Assembly (NCBI GenBank): GCA_963522035.1
Contig: CAUQYP010000230.1
Coordinates: 1 to 7,531, forward strand
Reading direction: 5' to 3'
Length of the DNA stretch: 7,531 nt
From: Noviherbaspirillum_A sp963522035
GTDB lineage: Bacteria; Pseudomonadota; Gammaproteobacteria; Burkholderiales; Burkholderiaceae_D
The notes beneath the pieces are model-generated. The model saw nothing but the letters and a program-made list of their open reading frames with translations. It did not search any database and was not told the DNA's origin. How positions within the stretch are numbered: position 1 is the stretch's first letter; each line of letters opens with the position of its first letter. The translations under genes were made by a program, and so were the position numbers. Positions 1-6,613 of the stretch are shown piece by piece.

Positions 1-1578
1 GCCGCGCGCGGCGCGCGATGGTTTCTTCCCTGTCGCCGGCAGCGCCGCCCGCAGCCGTGCCGCGCTGAACGGCGGCTCGCGCAGGCGTATGCCGGTGGCG
101 TCGAATAGGGCGTTGGCAACCGCGGCCGCGGCGGGCAGCATGGCGATGCCGGCGCCGCGCAACACGGTGGGGCCCTGCTGCTGGCTGGCAGGCGCGGCAG
201 TCATCACTTCATTGCCAGACTGTGCCGTGAAGGCGGTCATATCCCAGCTGTCGTAGGCCGGTGCGTCGACAGTCAGCCGGGTCGCTTCGGCATGCGCGTC
301 GTTTTCAAGCAGCGCATTCGATGCGGAAAAGGGTTCTCCCGAGCCGGCATCATGGCCGACCACGACCCGCGCAATGCTGACCTCGCCGGTGGACAGGTCC
401 ACCGCGACATCGACCACCCATGCGGCATGCCCGGTGTCGTCGCCGGCAGCGGCGTCGAGCACGCCGGCGTAGGCAAAGCCGCGACCGCTGGCGACGCCGC
501 TTTGCTGCCGCCGTTCGCTGCGTCCAGTCCAGCCGGCGCGCGCCGCTACCGTGCTCACAAGTGTCCTGCCACGTTCATCGTCGAGGGCCGCAAGCCGCAT
601 GGCAACCGGGTCCACACCGGCTGCAAGCGACAGCGCGTCCATATGCGACTCATGCGCAAACACGTGCACAGCCGCGACGGCAGGCGACGGGTCGGCCAGC
701 GGCGCTGCGCCCGTCGCGGCGGTGGCGAAAATGCGCAGCGCCGGGTAAGCATAGGGCGGGACCGCACAATACAGCGGCCCGCCAAGCTGGCACACCGGGC
801 TGGTCACACCGGCCAGCACCAGCGCCAGCGGCGGCGCTGAAGGCGGCATGGCCCCGGTGGTCATCGCGTAGGAAGCAAGGCGCCGTTCTGCGCCCAGCAC
901 GGCGCGGACCTGGGTCGTGAACAGGTAGCCGTCACCGGGCCGGGCCTGTTCCGGAGACAGTGTCACCTGCACCGCACGGCCTGCCACCTGGGCCAGCAAG
1001 GCGGCGTCCGCTGCCGCATGCCGTGCTTCGGGGCAGGCGGCCTCGCTCTCGATGCAGGCCACGCGCACCCGGTCCAGCCGCAGTCCAAGCAGCGCCGCAA
1101 GGTCTCCCCGCAGCCCGGCGGCGGACGCGACCGGCGCCCAGACCATCAACCCGTCTTCGTCGACCCGGGCTGTCGCCCACGTGTTGCGGTCAACCGGCGG
1201 CGCCAGCGGCCAGCGGTAGGTCGCCTCCACCGTCACGGCCCCGGCCTGGTCGACGTCGCCGCGTTCGGCCAGCACCGCGACAGGCAGCGGCGCGCCTGCC
1301 GCCGGCTCCTGCGGCGGCAGTGCGGACCAGCGCAAGCCCAGCCTTGCCACGCCCTGGGCGGCGGACTGCGCCGACACCGCGACGACACCGACAAAGTCGG
1401 CGCGGACCACGACATCGATAATGCCGGGCATGGCCCGGACCGCATCGGCGTCCACGTGCAGCAGCCGCGCGCTGCGCGGCGGCGACGCATGCCAGTCGAT
1501 GTGAGGCGGCCGCGCCACGGCGCCATGCAGAAGCGCAGCGCCCATGGGTAGCGGCGGCGTCGGCACGAAACCTTTCAC
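1..1578 (-). CDS. Degenerate molybdopterin-binding subunit-like protein (NicB/IorB family), partial at left edge
   Basis: The frame is open for 526 codons and leaves the window, so the C-terminus is unseen. I chose the GTG at 1578-1576 because it overlaps the TGA of the small-subunit gene (GTGA, 4-nt overlap), implying translational coupling; an ATG at 1545 is the alternative. Homology to the 752-residue subunit at 3524-5782 is clear: residues 16-25 (LLHGAVARPP) match its MLHGRVVRPP, residues 307-314 (FAHESHMD) match FAHECHID, and 487-498 (VANALFDATGIR) match VANALFDATGVR. However, it starts at the equivalent of residue ~206, so it lacks the whole N-terminal cofactor segment. The remaining active-site motifs are also gone: GCYGRN is SEAACP (178-183), WLRG is near PSPA, the NP...Q..G segment is not kept, and GAGE is GAGI (475-478). 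An active molybdenum hydroxylase is therefore unlikely. It may be a structural or electron-transfer partner; family members often carry C-terminal cytochrome c domains, which would lie off-window. It could also be an early-decay duplicate. Confidence 0.82.
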   Translation of the reverse strand, partial: MKGFVPTPPLPMGAALLHGAVARPPHIDWHASPPRSARLLHVDADAVRAMPGIIDVVVRADFVGVVAVSAQSAAQGVARLGLRWSALPPQEPAAGAPLPVAVLAERGDVDQAGAVTVEATYRWPLAPPVDRNTWATARVDEDGLMVWAPVASAAGLRGDLAALLGLRLDRVRVACIESEAACPEARHAAADAALLAQVAGRAVQVTLSPEQARPGDGYLFTTQVRAVLGAERRLASYAMTTGAMPPSAPPLALVLAGVTSPVCQLGGPLYCAVPPYAYPALRIFATAATGAAPLADPSPAVAAVHVFAHESHMDALSLAAGVDPVAMRLAALDDERGRTLVSTVAARAGWTGRSERRQQSGVASGRGFAYAGVLDAAAGDDTGHAAWVVDVAVDLSTGEVSIARVVVGHDAGSGEPFSASNALLENDAHAEATRLTVDAPAYDSWDMTAFTAQSGNEVMTAAPASQQQGPTVLRGAGIAMLPAAAAVANALFDATGIRLREPPFSAARLRAALPATGKKPSRAARG

Positions 1579-2057
1579 GCAGCGCTTTCGTCGGCCATCA
1601 GCCGCGCCGCCAGCATGACGGCACGCACGATCTCGACATGCGTGCCGCAACGGCACAGGTTGAAGCGCAGCGCCTCGCGCACCTCGGCCTCGGTAGGCGC
1701 CGGATTGGCAGTGAGGAAAGCGCGCGCCGTGATGATCATGCCGTTCAGGCAGTAGCCGCACTGTGCGGCTTCTTCCGCGATGAAGGCGCGCTGGACCGGG
1801 TCGAGCCTGCCGTCGCGTCCGAGCCCTTCCAGGGTCGTCACGCTGCGGCCCGCCACGGCTTTCAGCGGCAGCACGCAGGAGCGGGCGGCGACGCCGTCGA
1901 CCAGCACCGCGCAGGCGCCGCATTGACCAAGGCCGCAACCGTACTTGGGGCTGTTGAGTTCAAGGTCGTTGCGCAGCACGTACATCAGCGGCGTGCCGGC
2001 GTCGAGGTCCAGCTGATGCGCCTGCCCGTTGACGACGAGCCTGGTGACGGCGGACAT
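1575..2057 (-). CDS. nicA: [2Fe-2S] subunit of nicotinate dehydrogenase-type molybdenum hydroxylase (NicA-like)
   Basis: This 160-residue protein is the usual length for the small iron-sulfur subunit of xanthine-dehydrogenase-family hydroxylases. It would pass electrons from the molybdenum cofactor towards the acceptor. The N-terminal plant-ferredoxin-like domain has Cys41, Cys46, Cys49 and Cys61 (CGLGQCGAC plus a later Cys). The C-terminal four-helix domain has Cys100, Cys103, Cys135 and Cys137 (QCGYC and LCRCGTH). Both clusters are therefore complete. The QCGYCLNGMI variant, in place of the common QCGYCTPGM, and NLCRCGTHVEI resemble NicA of Pseudomonas putida as I remember it. It starts 31 bp after the nicC stop codon and overlaps the next gene by 4 nt, indicating one transcript. 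No good Shine-Dalgarno precedes the ATG. No signal peptide is visible. The substrate is inferred from the adjacent nicC; another N-heterocycle is possible. Confidence 0.88.
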   Translation of the reverse strand: MSAVTRLVVNGQAHQLDLDAGTPLMYVLRNDLELNSPKYGCGLGQCGACAVLVDGVAARSCVLPLKAVAGRSVTTLEGLGRDGRLDPVQRAFIAEEAAQCGYCLNGMIITARAFLTANPAPTEAEVREALRFNLCRCGTHVEIVRAVMLAARLMADESAA

Positions 2058-2088
2058 GGGTGCAGGCGCTTTCGGGAACGTTGGCGGT

Positions 2089-3234
2089 TCAGACCGATGC
2101 GGCCGGGCTGACCAGCGGCACGTTGAACACGTCGTAGCCGAAGCACCAGTCGGGATTCTCGTTGGTGCGCAGCCAGGTGTTGTTGTGCGAGACCAGCTGC
2201 ACCCGGCCAGCGCGCTCGGCCCGGTTCGCCTCGTACAGCGCGAACGCGGCGGCGTGGTCGTCCAGGCCGGCTTCGGTGAAGCAGCGCGCCAGCATAGCGG
2301 CGTCTTCGATGGCCATGGCCGCGCCCTGCGCCATGTGCGGCTTCATCGGATGGCAGGCGTCGCCCAGCATCACCAGCCGGCCCCGGCTCCACAAGGGCAG
2401 CGGGTCGCGTTCCAGCAGCGGCCACTTGGTGACTTCCTGCGTGGCGTCGATCAGCGACTGCACGCCGTGGTGCCAGCCCTCGAAGGCCGCGCGCATTTCG
2501 TCCTTGCTGCTCGGCACCCAGCTCTTGCTCATGTCCCAGGTCTCTTCCGGAACGCCGGTCACGTAATAGATCTCGTCCTTCCTGCCGGTGACGAAATACA
2601 CCATCATGTGGCGGTCGTCCGACCACCACTTGGTGCACATGTCATGCTGGAAGTCCTTTACCGATGCGATCGGGAAGACTGCGCGGTGGCCGACGTAGCC
2701 GGTGTACTTCGGCAGCGCCTCGCCGAGCAGGGTGTCCCTTACCTTGGAGTTGATGCCGTCGGCGCCGATGACGATGTCGGCCTCCTCGGTGGTGCCGTCG
2801 GTAAAGCTCAGCAGCACGACGTCGCCGCGGTCGTCGATCTTCGACAGCTTCTTGTTGAAGGCCAGCCGCTCGGACGGGATCGCCTTCACCAGCAGTTCAT
2901 GGAAGTCGCCGCGATGCACGGTCAGGTAACTCGAACCGTAGTGCTCGAGCGCATAGTCGCCCAGCGGTATCTGCGCGATGACTTCGCCGGTTTTCCAGTC
3001 ACGGCTGTACCAGTAGTCCGGGTGGCAGCCGGTGGCGTTGAGCGCATCGGCAATGCCGATGCGCTCCATGATTTTCATGACGTTGGGCCCGACATGGATG
3101 CCGGCGCCCAGCCGGGCGAAGCCCGGAGCCTGCTCGTAGACCCGCACGTTGAAGCCGGCCTGGTTCAGCAGGGACGTGGCGGCGGCGCCACCCAGTCCTG
3201 CGCCGATGACTGCGATACGCGGTGATTTCTGCAC
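2089..3234 (-). CDS. nicC: 6-hydroxynicotinate 3-monooxygenase (NicC)
   Basis: This FAD- and NADH-dependent class A flavoprotein hydroxylase performs decarboxylative hydroxylation of 6-hydroxynicotinate to 2,5-dihydroxypyridine in the cytoplasm. From the GTG start it has 381 residues, close to the 382 of the P. putida enzyme. Visible motifs are the FAD-binding GAGLGG at 11-16, the DG motif GADG at 157-160, and the FAD/ribityl GDACHP at 291-296. The residues I recall as mechanistically important in NicC all align: His47, Cys200, His209, Tyr213 and His300, the last four shifted by two. WWSDDRHMMVY (203-213) and KPHMAQGA are family hallmarks. I chose GTG at 3234-3232 because AAGGAG lies 7 nt upstream (3242-3247) and the length then fits. 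In-frame ATGs at 3258 and 3384 give N-terminal extensions unlike the family. It is the first gene of the leftward operon, under the promoter at 3291-3319. Confidence 0.94.
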   Translation of the reverse strand: MQKSPRIAVIGAGLGGAAATSLLNQAGFNVRVYEQAPGFARLGAGIHVGPNVMKIMERIGIADALNATGCHPDYWYSRDWKTGEVIAQIPLGDYALEHYGSSYLTVHRGDFHELLVKAIPSERLAFNKKLSKIDDRGDVVLLSFTDGTTEEADIVIGADGINSKVRDTLLGEALPKYTGYVGHRAVFPIASVKDFQHDMCTKWWSDDRHMMVYFVTGRKDEIYYVTGVPEETWDMSKSWVPSSKDEMRAAFEGWHHGVQSLIDATQEVTKWPLLERDPLPLWSRGRLVMLGDACHPMKPHMAQGAAMAIEDAAMLARCFTEAGLDDHAAAFALYEANRAERAGRVQLVSHNNTWLRTNENPDWCFGYDVFNVPLVSPAASV

Positions 3235-3241
3235 GATGAGG

Positions 3242-3247
3242 CTCCTT
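3242..3247 (-). promoter_or_regulatory. Ribosome binding site of nicC
   Basis: The minus strand reads AAGGAG, followed by a 7-nt spacer and GTG at 3234. This site decides the start in favour of the GTG over the upstream in-frame ATG at 3258, which would put the Shine-Dalgarno inside the coding region. Confidence 0.8.
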
Positions 3248-3283
3248 GACCGATGCATTGCGCGGCACCGTTGCGCCCCGCTT

Positions 3284-3329
3284 GAAATAAAGTGTACACG
3301 CTGTTTTTTTTGAAGTAAAGCGTACAGGC
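3284..3329. repeat. Direct repeat in the nic control region, probable operator
   Basis: Two 18-bp copies, GAAATAAAGTGTACACGC (3284-3301) and GAAGTAAAGCGTACAGGC (3312-3329), match at 15 of 18 positions and start 28 bp apart, with a T-run between them. The first contains the palindromic core GTGTACAC. They cover the -35 and -10 boxes of the candidate nicC promoter. Repressor binding is inferred; A/T-rich promoter boxes alone could explain part of the similarity. Confidence 0.5.
3291..3319 (-). promoter_or_regulatory. Candidate promoter of the nicC-nicA operon
   Basis: On the minus strand a -35-like TTTACT (3314-3319) is separated by 17 bp from a -10-like TACACT (3291-3296). Each box matches the sigma-70 consensus at 4 of 6 positions, and the spacing is ideal. 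The predicted transcript start is about 45-50 nt upstream of the nicC GTG. Both boxes lie inside the direct repeat at 3284-3329, so a protein bound there would block polymerase. This is inferred from sequence only. Confidence 0.5.
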
Positions 3330-3451
3330 GAAGGATCAATCCGCGAGCCAGTTCCTGGTGCAGCGCAGCGAAACTTGTGCTCATTCAGTGCGCTGGAAAC
3401 GGCCGACGCACCATGAGGCGGCACCGGTGGACAATGCGGACGCTGGTACTC

Positions 3452-3482
3452 TGGACAGCCGGATGGTTTGCAGATATATAGT
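3452..3482 (+). promoter_or_regulatory. Candidate promoter of the 752-residue molybdenum subunit gene
   Basis: TGGACA (3452-3457, 5 of 6 to -35 consensus) is followed by TATATAGT: either TATATA at 3475-3480 with a 17-bp spacer (4 of 6) or TATAGT at 3477-3482 with a 19-bp spacer (5 of 6). The start would fall near 3488, giving a leader of roughly 35 nt. The inverted repeat at 3479-3495 overlaps the -10 box and start site, as expected for a repressible promoter. Confidence 0.5.
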
Positions 3483-3495
3483 GTACGCACTACAC
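3479..3495. promoter_or_regulatory. Inverted repeat at the start site of the molybdenum subunit promoter, probable operator
   Basis: Two nested inverted repeats are seen: TAGTG-TACG-CACTA (3479-3492) and GTGTA-CGCAC-TACAC (3481-3495), both with perfect 5-bp arms. The sequence also contains the GTGTAC core found at 3284-3329 and, on the other strand, upstream of the TetR gene. Its position at the -10/+1 boundary suggests a repressor site. The binding protein is unknown; the nearby TetR protein is the obvious local candidate. Confidence 0.5.
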
Positions 3496-3523
3496 CATTT
3501 CCATCATAGCCTGACAGCACCGC

Positions 3524-5782
3524 ATGCAACCCGACCATCCATGGACCCGCAGCCGCCTGCTGCAAACAGCGGGCGCGCTGCTTGTCACGCGTGCCGCCGC
3601 TGCCGCGCCGAGGCCCGCGCCCGGACAGCCCGGCGCAGCCTCCGACTATATCCAGTCCGAGCCGGACATCTTCGTCGCGCTGCTGGCAAGCGGCGGGGTG
3701 CTGGCATTCAACGGTCATGTCGACCTCGGCACCGGCGTCCGGACCGCGCTGGGGCAGATCGTGGCCGAGGAGCTCGACCTGCCGCCTTCCATGGTGCGGG
3801 TGGTGCTCGGCCATACCGGCTGCGCGCCCAACCAGGGGCCGACCATCGCCAGCGCGACGATACAGATCTCGGCCATTCCGCTGCGCAGGGCGGCCGCGCA
3901 GGCTGCCGGCCACCTGCGCGGACTGGCGGCGCATTGGCTGGGCGTCGATGTCGACCAGGTAGGTTCGGAAGCAGGCGTTTATAGCGCAGGCATGCAGCCG
4001 GGCCGGACCGTGACCCAGGCGCAGCTGCTCGAAGGCCGCCACATAGAGCTGACCTTGTCCGACGATGTCCGGACCAAGCCGGTGGCGCAATACCGCGTGG
4101 TTGGCCGGCATGCGCCGCGGGTCGATATGCCGGGCAAGGCCAGCGGCCGCCTGACCTTCGTCCATGACATGCGGGTGCCGGGCATGCTGCATGGCCGGGT
4201 GGTGCGCCCGCCCTATGCCGGCCAGGACAGCGGCGGCCACGTCGGGCGCAGCCTGCTGTCGGTCGACCGCGGCAGCATTGCCGGCATACCAGGCATCGTC
4301 GATGTGGTCACCATCGGCGACTTCATCGGCGTCGTCGCCGAGCGCGAAGAGCAGGCGGCGCAAGCGGCGCAGCGGCTGAAGGCCGTATGGCGTCCGCTGC
4401 CGCCGCTGGCGCCGATGCACGACCTCGAAGCGGCCTTGCTTGCCGCACCCGCGGAGCGGCGCGCGCTCGCGGCCGATGGCGACATCGACGCACCGCTGCC
4501 GGCCGGCGCCAGGCGCATCACGCGCACTTACCTATGGCCTTATCAGATGCATGCGTCGATCGGCCCGTCCTGCGCGCTGGCCGACTGGCGCGACGACAGG
4601 CTCACCGTCTGGTCGGGCACGCAAAACCCACACGTACTGCGCATCGACCTGGCACGGCTGCTAGGCCGCGATGAAGGCGGCATCGATATCGTGCGGATGG
4701 AAGCGTCGGGCTGCTATGGCCGCAACTGCGCCGACGACGTCAGCGCCGACGCCGCGCTGCTGTCACGCGCGGTCGGCAGGCCGGTGCGGGTGCAACTGAC
4801 CCGCCAGCAGGAACACCAATGGGAGCCGAAGGGCGCAGCGCAGCTGATGCAGGTCAGCGCCGCGATCGACGCCGACGGCGCGCCATGGTCGTACGATTTC
4901 CTGACCCGCTACCCGTCGAACGACGCGCCGACGCTGGCCCTGCTGCTGACCGGCGTCATACCGGCCGACGCGCGTACGCTGCAGATGGGCGACCGCACCG
5001 CCGTGCCGCCCTACCGCTTTCCGCATACCCGCATCGCCTGCGACGACACGCCGGCCATCGTGCGCTCGGCCTGGCTGCGAGGCGTGTCGGCGCTGCCCAA
5101 TTCCTTCGCCCACGAATGCCATATCGACGAGATGGCGCAATTGGCCGGCGCCGACCCGCTGCAGTACCGGCTGGCGCACCTGCCCGATGCCCGTGCGGCG
5201 GCGCTGCTGCAGGCAGTGGCCGAGCGCGCGCAGTGGACGCCTCATGCAAAGGGCAGCCGCGGCCAGGCGCGGCAGGGCATGCTGCACGGTCGCGGCGTCG
5301 CCTACGCGCGCTATGTGCACAGCAAGTTCCCGGGCTTCGGCGCTGCCTGGTCGGCCTGGGTGTTGGACCTGGAAGTCGATGCCGAGACCGGTCGCATCCG
5401 CATACGGCGCGTGGTCGTGGGCCAGGACACCGGCATGATGATCAACCCCGACGGCGTGCGGCACCAGGTCCACGGCAACGTGGTGCAGGCGCTGAGCCGG
5501 GTGCTAAAGGAAGAAGTCAGCTTCGATGAAATCGGCGTCGAGAATCGTGAATGGGGCAGCTACCCGCTGCTGGGCTTCACCGAGCTGCCGGACATCGACG
5601 TCGTGCTGATGCCGCGCCAGGAAGAGCCGCCGCTGGGCGCGGGCGAATCGGCGTCGGTGCCGGGTGCGGCGGCGGTGGCCAATGCGCTGTTCGATGCGAC
5701 CGGCGTGCGCTTTTATGCGCCGCCGTTCAGTCCGGACAAGGTCAGGCAGGCCTTGGCGGGCATGGCGGCGGGAAGCACATAG
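3524..5782 (+). CDS. Molybdopterin-binding catalytic subunit of nicotinate dehydrogenase-type hydroxylase (NicB-like, no cytochrome domain)
   Basis: This 752-residue IorB/NicB-type large subunit carries the molybdenum cofactor that hydroxylates the substrate ring with water-derived oxygen. Domains run in the permuted order of this subfamily: an N-terminal cofactor segment (about 45-200, with GHVDLGTG at 64-71), a hammerhead domain (about 205-290, MLHGRVVRPP at 221-230), then molybdopterin-binding domains. Key motifs are GCYGRN (396-401), WLRG (517-520, Arg519), NPDGVRHQ (641-648) with Gly651 and Gln655, and GAGE with the catalytic Glu708. The protein ends soon after VANALFDATGVR, so it lacks the cytochrome c extension of P. 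putida NicB. The N-terminus TRSRLLQTAGALLV resembles a Tat signal with the arginine pair split (Arg9, Arg11), so export is uncertain. No strong Shine-Dalgarno precedes the ATG; the start fits the promoter spacing. It probably pairs with the small subunit at 1575-2057, encoded divergently. The nicotinate substrate is inferred from context. Confidence 0.9.
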   Translation: MQPDHPWTRSRLLQTAGALLVTRAAAAAPRPAPGQPGAASDYIQSEPDIFVALLASGGVLAFNGHVDLGTGVRTALGQIVAEELDLPPSMVRVVLGHTGCAPNQGPTIASATIQISAIPLRRAAAQAAGHLRGLAAHWLGVDVDQVGSEAGVYSAGMQPGRTVTQAQLLEGRHIELTLSDDVRTKPVAQYRVVGRHAPRVDMPGKASGRLTFVHDMRVPGMLHGRVVRPPYAGQDSGGHVGRSLLSVDRGSIAGIPGIVDVVTIGDFIGVVAEREEQAAQAAQRLKAVWRPLPPLAPMHDLEAALLAAPAERRALAADGDIDAPLPAGARRITRTYLWPYQMHASIGPSCALADWRDDRLTVWSGTQNPHVLRIDLARLLGRDEGGIDIVRMEASGCYGRNCADDVSADAALLSRAVGRPVRVQLTRQQEHQWEPKGAAQLMQVSAAIDADGAPWSYDFLTRYPSNDAPTLALLLTGVIPADARTLQMGDRTAVPPYRFPHTRIACDDTPAIVRSAWLRGVSALPNSFAHECHIDEMAQLAGADPLQYRLAHLPDARAAALLQAVAERAQWTPHAKGSRGQARQGMLHGRGVAYARYVHSKFPGFGAAWSAWVLDLEVDAETGRIRIRRVVVGQDTGMMINPDGVRHQVHGNVVQALSRVLKEEVSFDEIGVENREWGSYPLLGFTELPDIDVVLMPRQEEPPLGAGESASVPGAAAVANALFDATGVRFYAPPFSPDKVRQALAGMAAGST

Positions 5783-5783
5783 G

Positions 5784-5802
5784 CCGGGCGGGTTTGCCCC
5801 GG
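5784..5802. terminator. Weak GC-rich hairpin between convergent genes
   Basis: CCGGG (5784-5788) pairs with CCCGG (5798-5802). The loop is GC-rich, one further pair is possible with a bulge, and there is no T-run. A second small hairpin, AGGCT-CACA-AGCCT (5822-5835), overlaps the TetR stop codon. Either could help end transcription in the 43-bp gap between the molybdenum subunit gene and the TetR gene, but neither is a classic intrinsic terminator. Confidence 0.25.
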
Positions 5803-5825
5803 GCCGCTCGCCGGCTGCGCTAGGC

Positions 5826-6458
5826 TCACAAGCCTTGCTCCACCATGTCGAGCAGCCGTTCCCCGATGGCTTCCCGCTCGACCGCGGGCATGTCGTGCAA
5901 GGGCCCGTCGGTGACCAGCAGCGCGAGCCCGTGCACCGCAGACCAGGCCAGGTATTCGGCGCCGGGACGACGCGCTGGCGGCAGGATGCCGGCCGTGACG
6001 AAGCGGTCAAGCGCCGCGCCCAGCAGGCGGAACGGATTCGGCGTCACGCCGGCGCCGACCGCGGCGCCGGCGCTGCCCTGCACCGCAAAGGCGGTGCGGA
6101 ACAGGCCGGGCTCCGCATGCGCGAAGCGCAGGTAGGCCCGGCCGACTGCGCGCAGGCTGGCCCGGGCAGCATCGGCCGCCGACAAATCCGGCTCGACCCT
6201 GGCCAACTCCTCTTCCATCATCGCCGCCGACGCCGCCAGCGCATGGTCGCGCACTGCGTCCAGCAGCGCCTGCTGGCTGGCAAAATGCCGGTAGGCGGCG
6301 TTCGGGACCACGCCCGCCTGCCGCGTTGCCTCACGCAGCACCACTGCGCCCGGTCCGCCGTGGCGGGCCATCTCGATGCCGGCATCGAGCAGGCTGCGCC
6401 GCAAGTCGCCGTGCCGGTACGTGCCGCGTGCGGCAGAAGTTTCGGGTTTGCTATTCAT
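5826..6458 (-). CDS. TetR/AcrR-family transcriptional regulator with WHG-type C-terminal domain
   Basis: This 210-residue protein has a TetR-type DNA-binding domain at about 15-70. The helix-turn-helix is at about 39-58 (VVLREATRQAGVVPNAAYRHF), with the characteristic YRHF ending. The C-terminal ligand domain has AYLRFAHAEPGLFRTAF at 108-124 and W172 followed by VHGLALLVTDG at 175-185, typical of the WHG-type TetR ligand domain. The effector is unknown. The gene converges on the molybdenum subunit gene with a 43-bp gap, and its upstream region holds two inverted repeats (6469-6481, 6497-6517), so autoregulation is likely. It may also control the nic promoters, which share a GTGTAC-type sequence; P. 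putida uses the MarR-type NicR instead. The ATG at 6458 lacks a visible Shine-Dalgarno, but the next Met (residue 30) would cut into the DNA-binding domain. Confidence 0.9.
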   Translation of the reverse strand: MNSKPETSAARGTYRHGDLRRSLLDAGIEMARHGGPGAVVLREATRQAGVVPNAAYRHFASQQALLDAVRDHALAASAAMMEEELARVEPDLSAADAARASLRAVGRAYLRFAHAEPGLFRTAFAVQGSAGAAVGAGVTPNPFRLLGAALDRFVTAGILPPARRPGAEYLAWSAVHGLALLVTDGPLHDMPAVEREAIGERLLDMVEQGL

Positions 6459-6468
6459 CGTTTAATTG

Positions 6469-6481
6469 TGGACAGTGTCCA
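6469..6481. promoter_or_regulatory. Perfect inverted repeat upstream of the TetR gene, probable autoregulatory operator
   Basis: TGGACA-G-TGTCCA is a perfect 13-bp palindrome with a single central base. It lies 10 bp upstream of the TetR start codon. Short odd-centred palindromes at a regulator's own start are common for TetR proteins. The core ACAGTGT recurs at 7344-7350 upstream of the DUF3072 gene. Confidence 0.55.
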
Positions 6482-6496
6482 TCCAGCTTGCTATCT

Positions 6497-6517
6497 TATG
6501 TGTGCGCTGTACACATA
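6497..6517. promoter_or_regulatory. Second inverted repeat in the TetR/VOC intergenic region
   Basis: Perfect 7-bp arms TATGTGT (6497-6503) and ACACATA (6511-6517) flank GCGCTGT. Read on the minus strand it contains ATGTGTACAGCGC, similar to the GTGTACACGC-type sites of the nic control region at 3284-3301 and 3480-3490. It sits between the divergently transcribed TetR and VOC genes and could control either. No convincing -35/-10 pair was found for these two genes. Confidence 0.5.
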
Positions 6518-6556
6518 TTAGCAGGAATGGCTTTCCGGCGATGCCATGCCTGCGCG

Positions 6557-6573
6557 CACCCGGCTTGCGGGTG
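6557..6573 (+). other. Small hairpin in the leader of the VOC gene
   Basis: CACCCG (6557-6562) and CGGGTG (6568-6573) form a perfect 6-bp stem with loop GCTTG, about 50 nt before the ATG at 6620. No T-run follows, so it is not a clear terminator. It may only be a chance structure in GC-rich DNA. Confidence 0.25.
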
Positions 6574-6607
6574 AGTCTGTCTGCAAGCTCGCCGCTTCCA
6601 TCCCACC

Positions 6608-6613
6608 AAAGGA
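6608..6613 (+). promoter_or_regulatory. Ribosome binding site of the VOC gene
   Basis: AAAGGA is followed by a 6-nt spacer and the ATG at 6620. This fixes the start of the VOC-family protein. Confidence 0.7.

Noticed and set aside
1..1578. Calling the left gene a frameshifted pseudogene
   Set aside because: I translated the whole stretch line by line and found no stop or frame change in 526 codons, with homology to the paralogue kept to the left edge. Loss is by truncation at the N-terminus and motif substitution, not disruption.
2029..3225. A 398-codon plus-strand frame antisense to nicC
   Set aside because: It mirrors a gene with a full set of NicC motifs. Its product is His/Ala/Gly/Val-rich without recognisable domains, as expected of an antisense shadow in GC-rich DNA.
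2999..4420. A 473-codon minus-strand frame spanning the nic control region
   Set aside because: It overlaps the molybdenum subunit gene antisense, crosses both candidate promoters, and ends in nicC in the wrong frame. There is no family resemblance.
4763..5529. Pair of 236-codon frames on either strand inside the molybdenum subunit gene
   Set aside because: Both are out of frame with a well-supported 752-residue protein and have low-complexity compositions typical of shadows.
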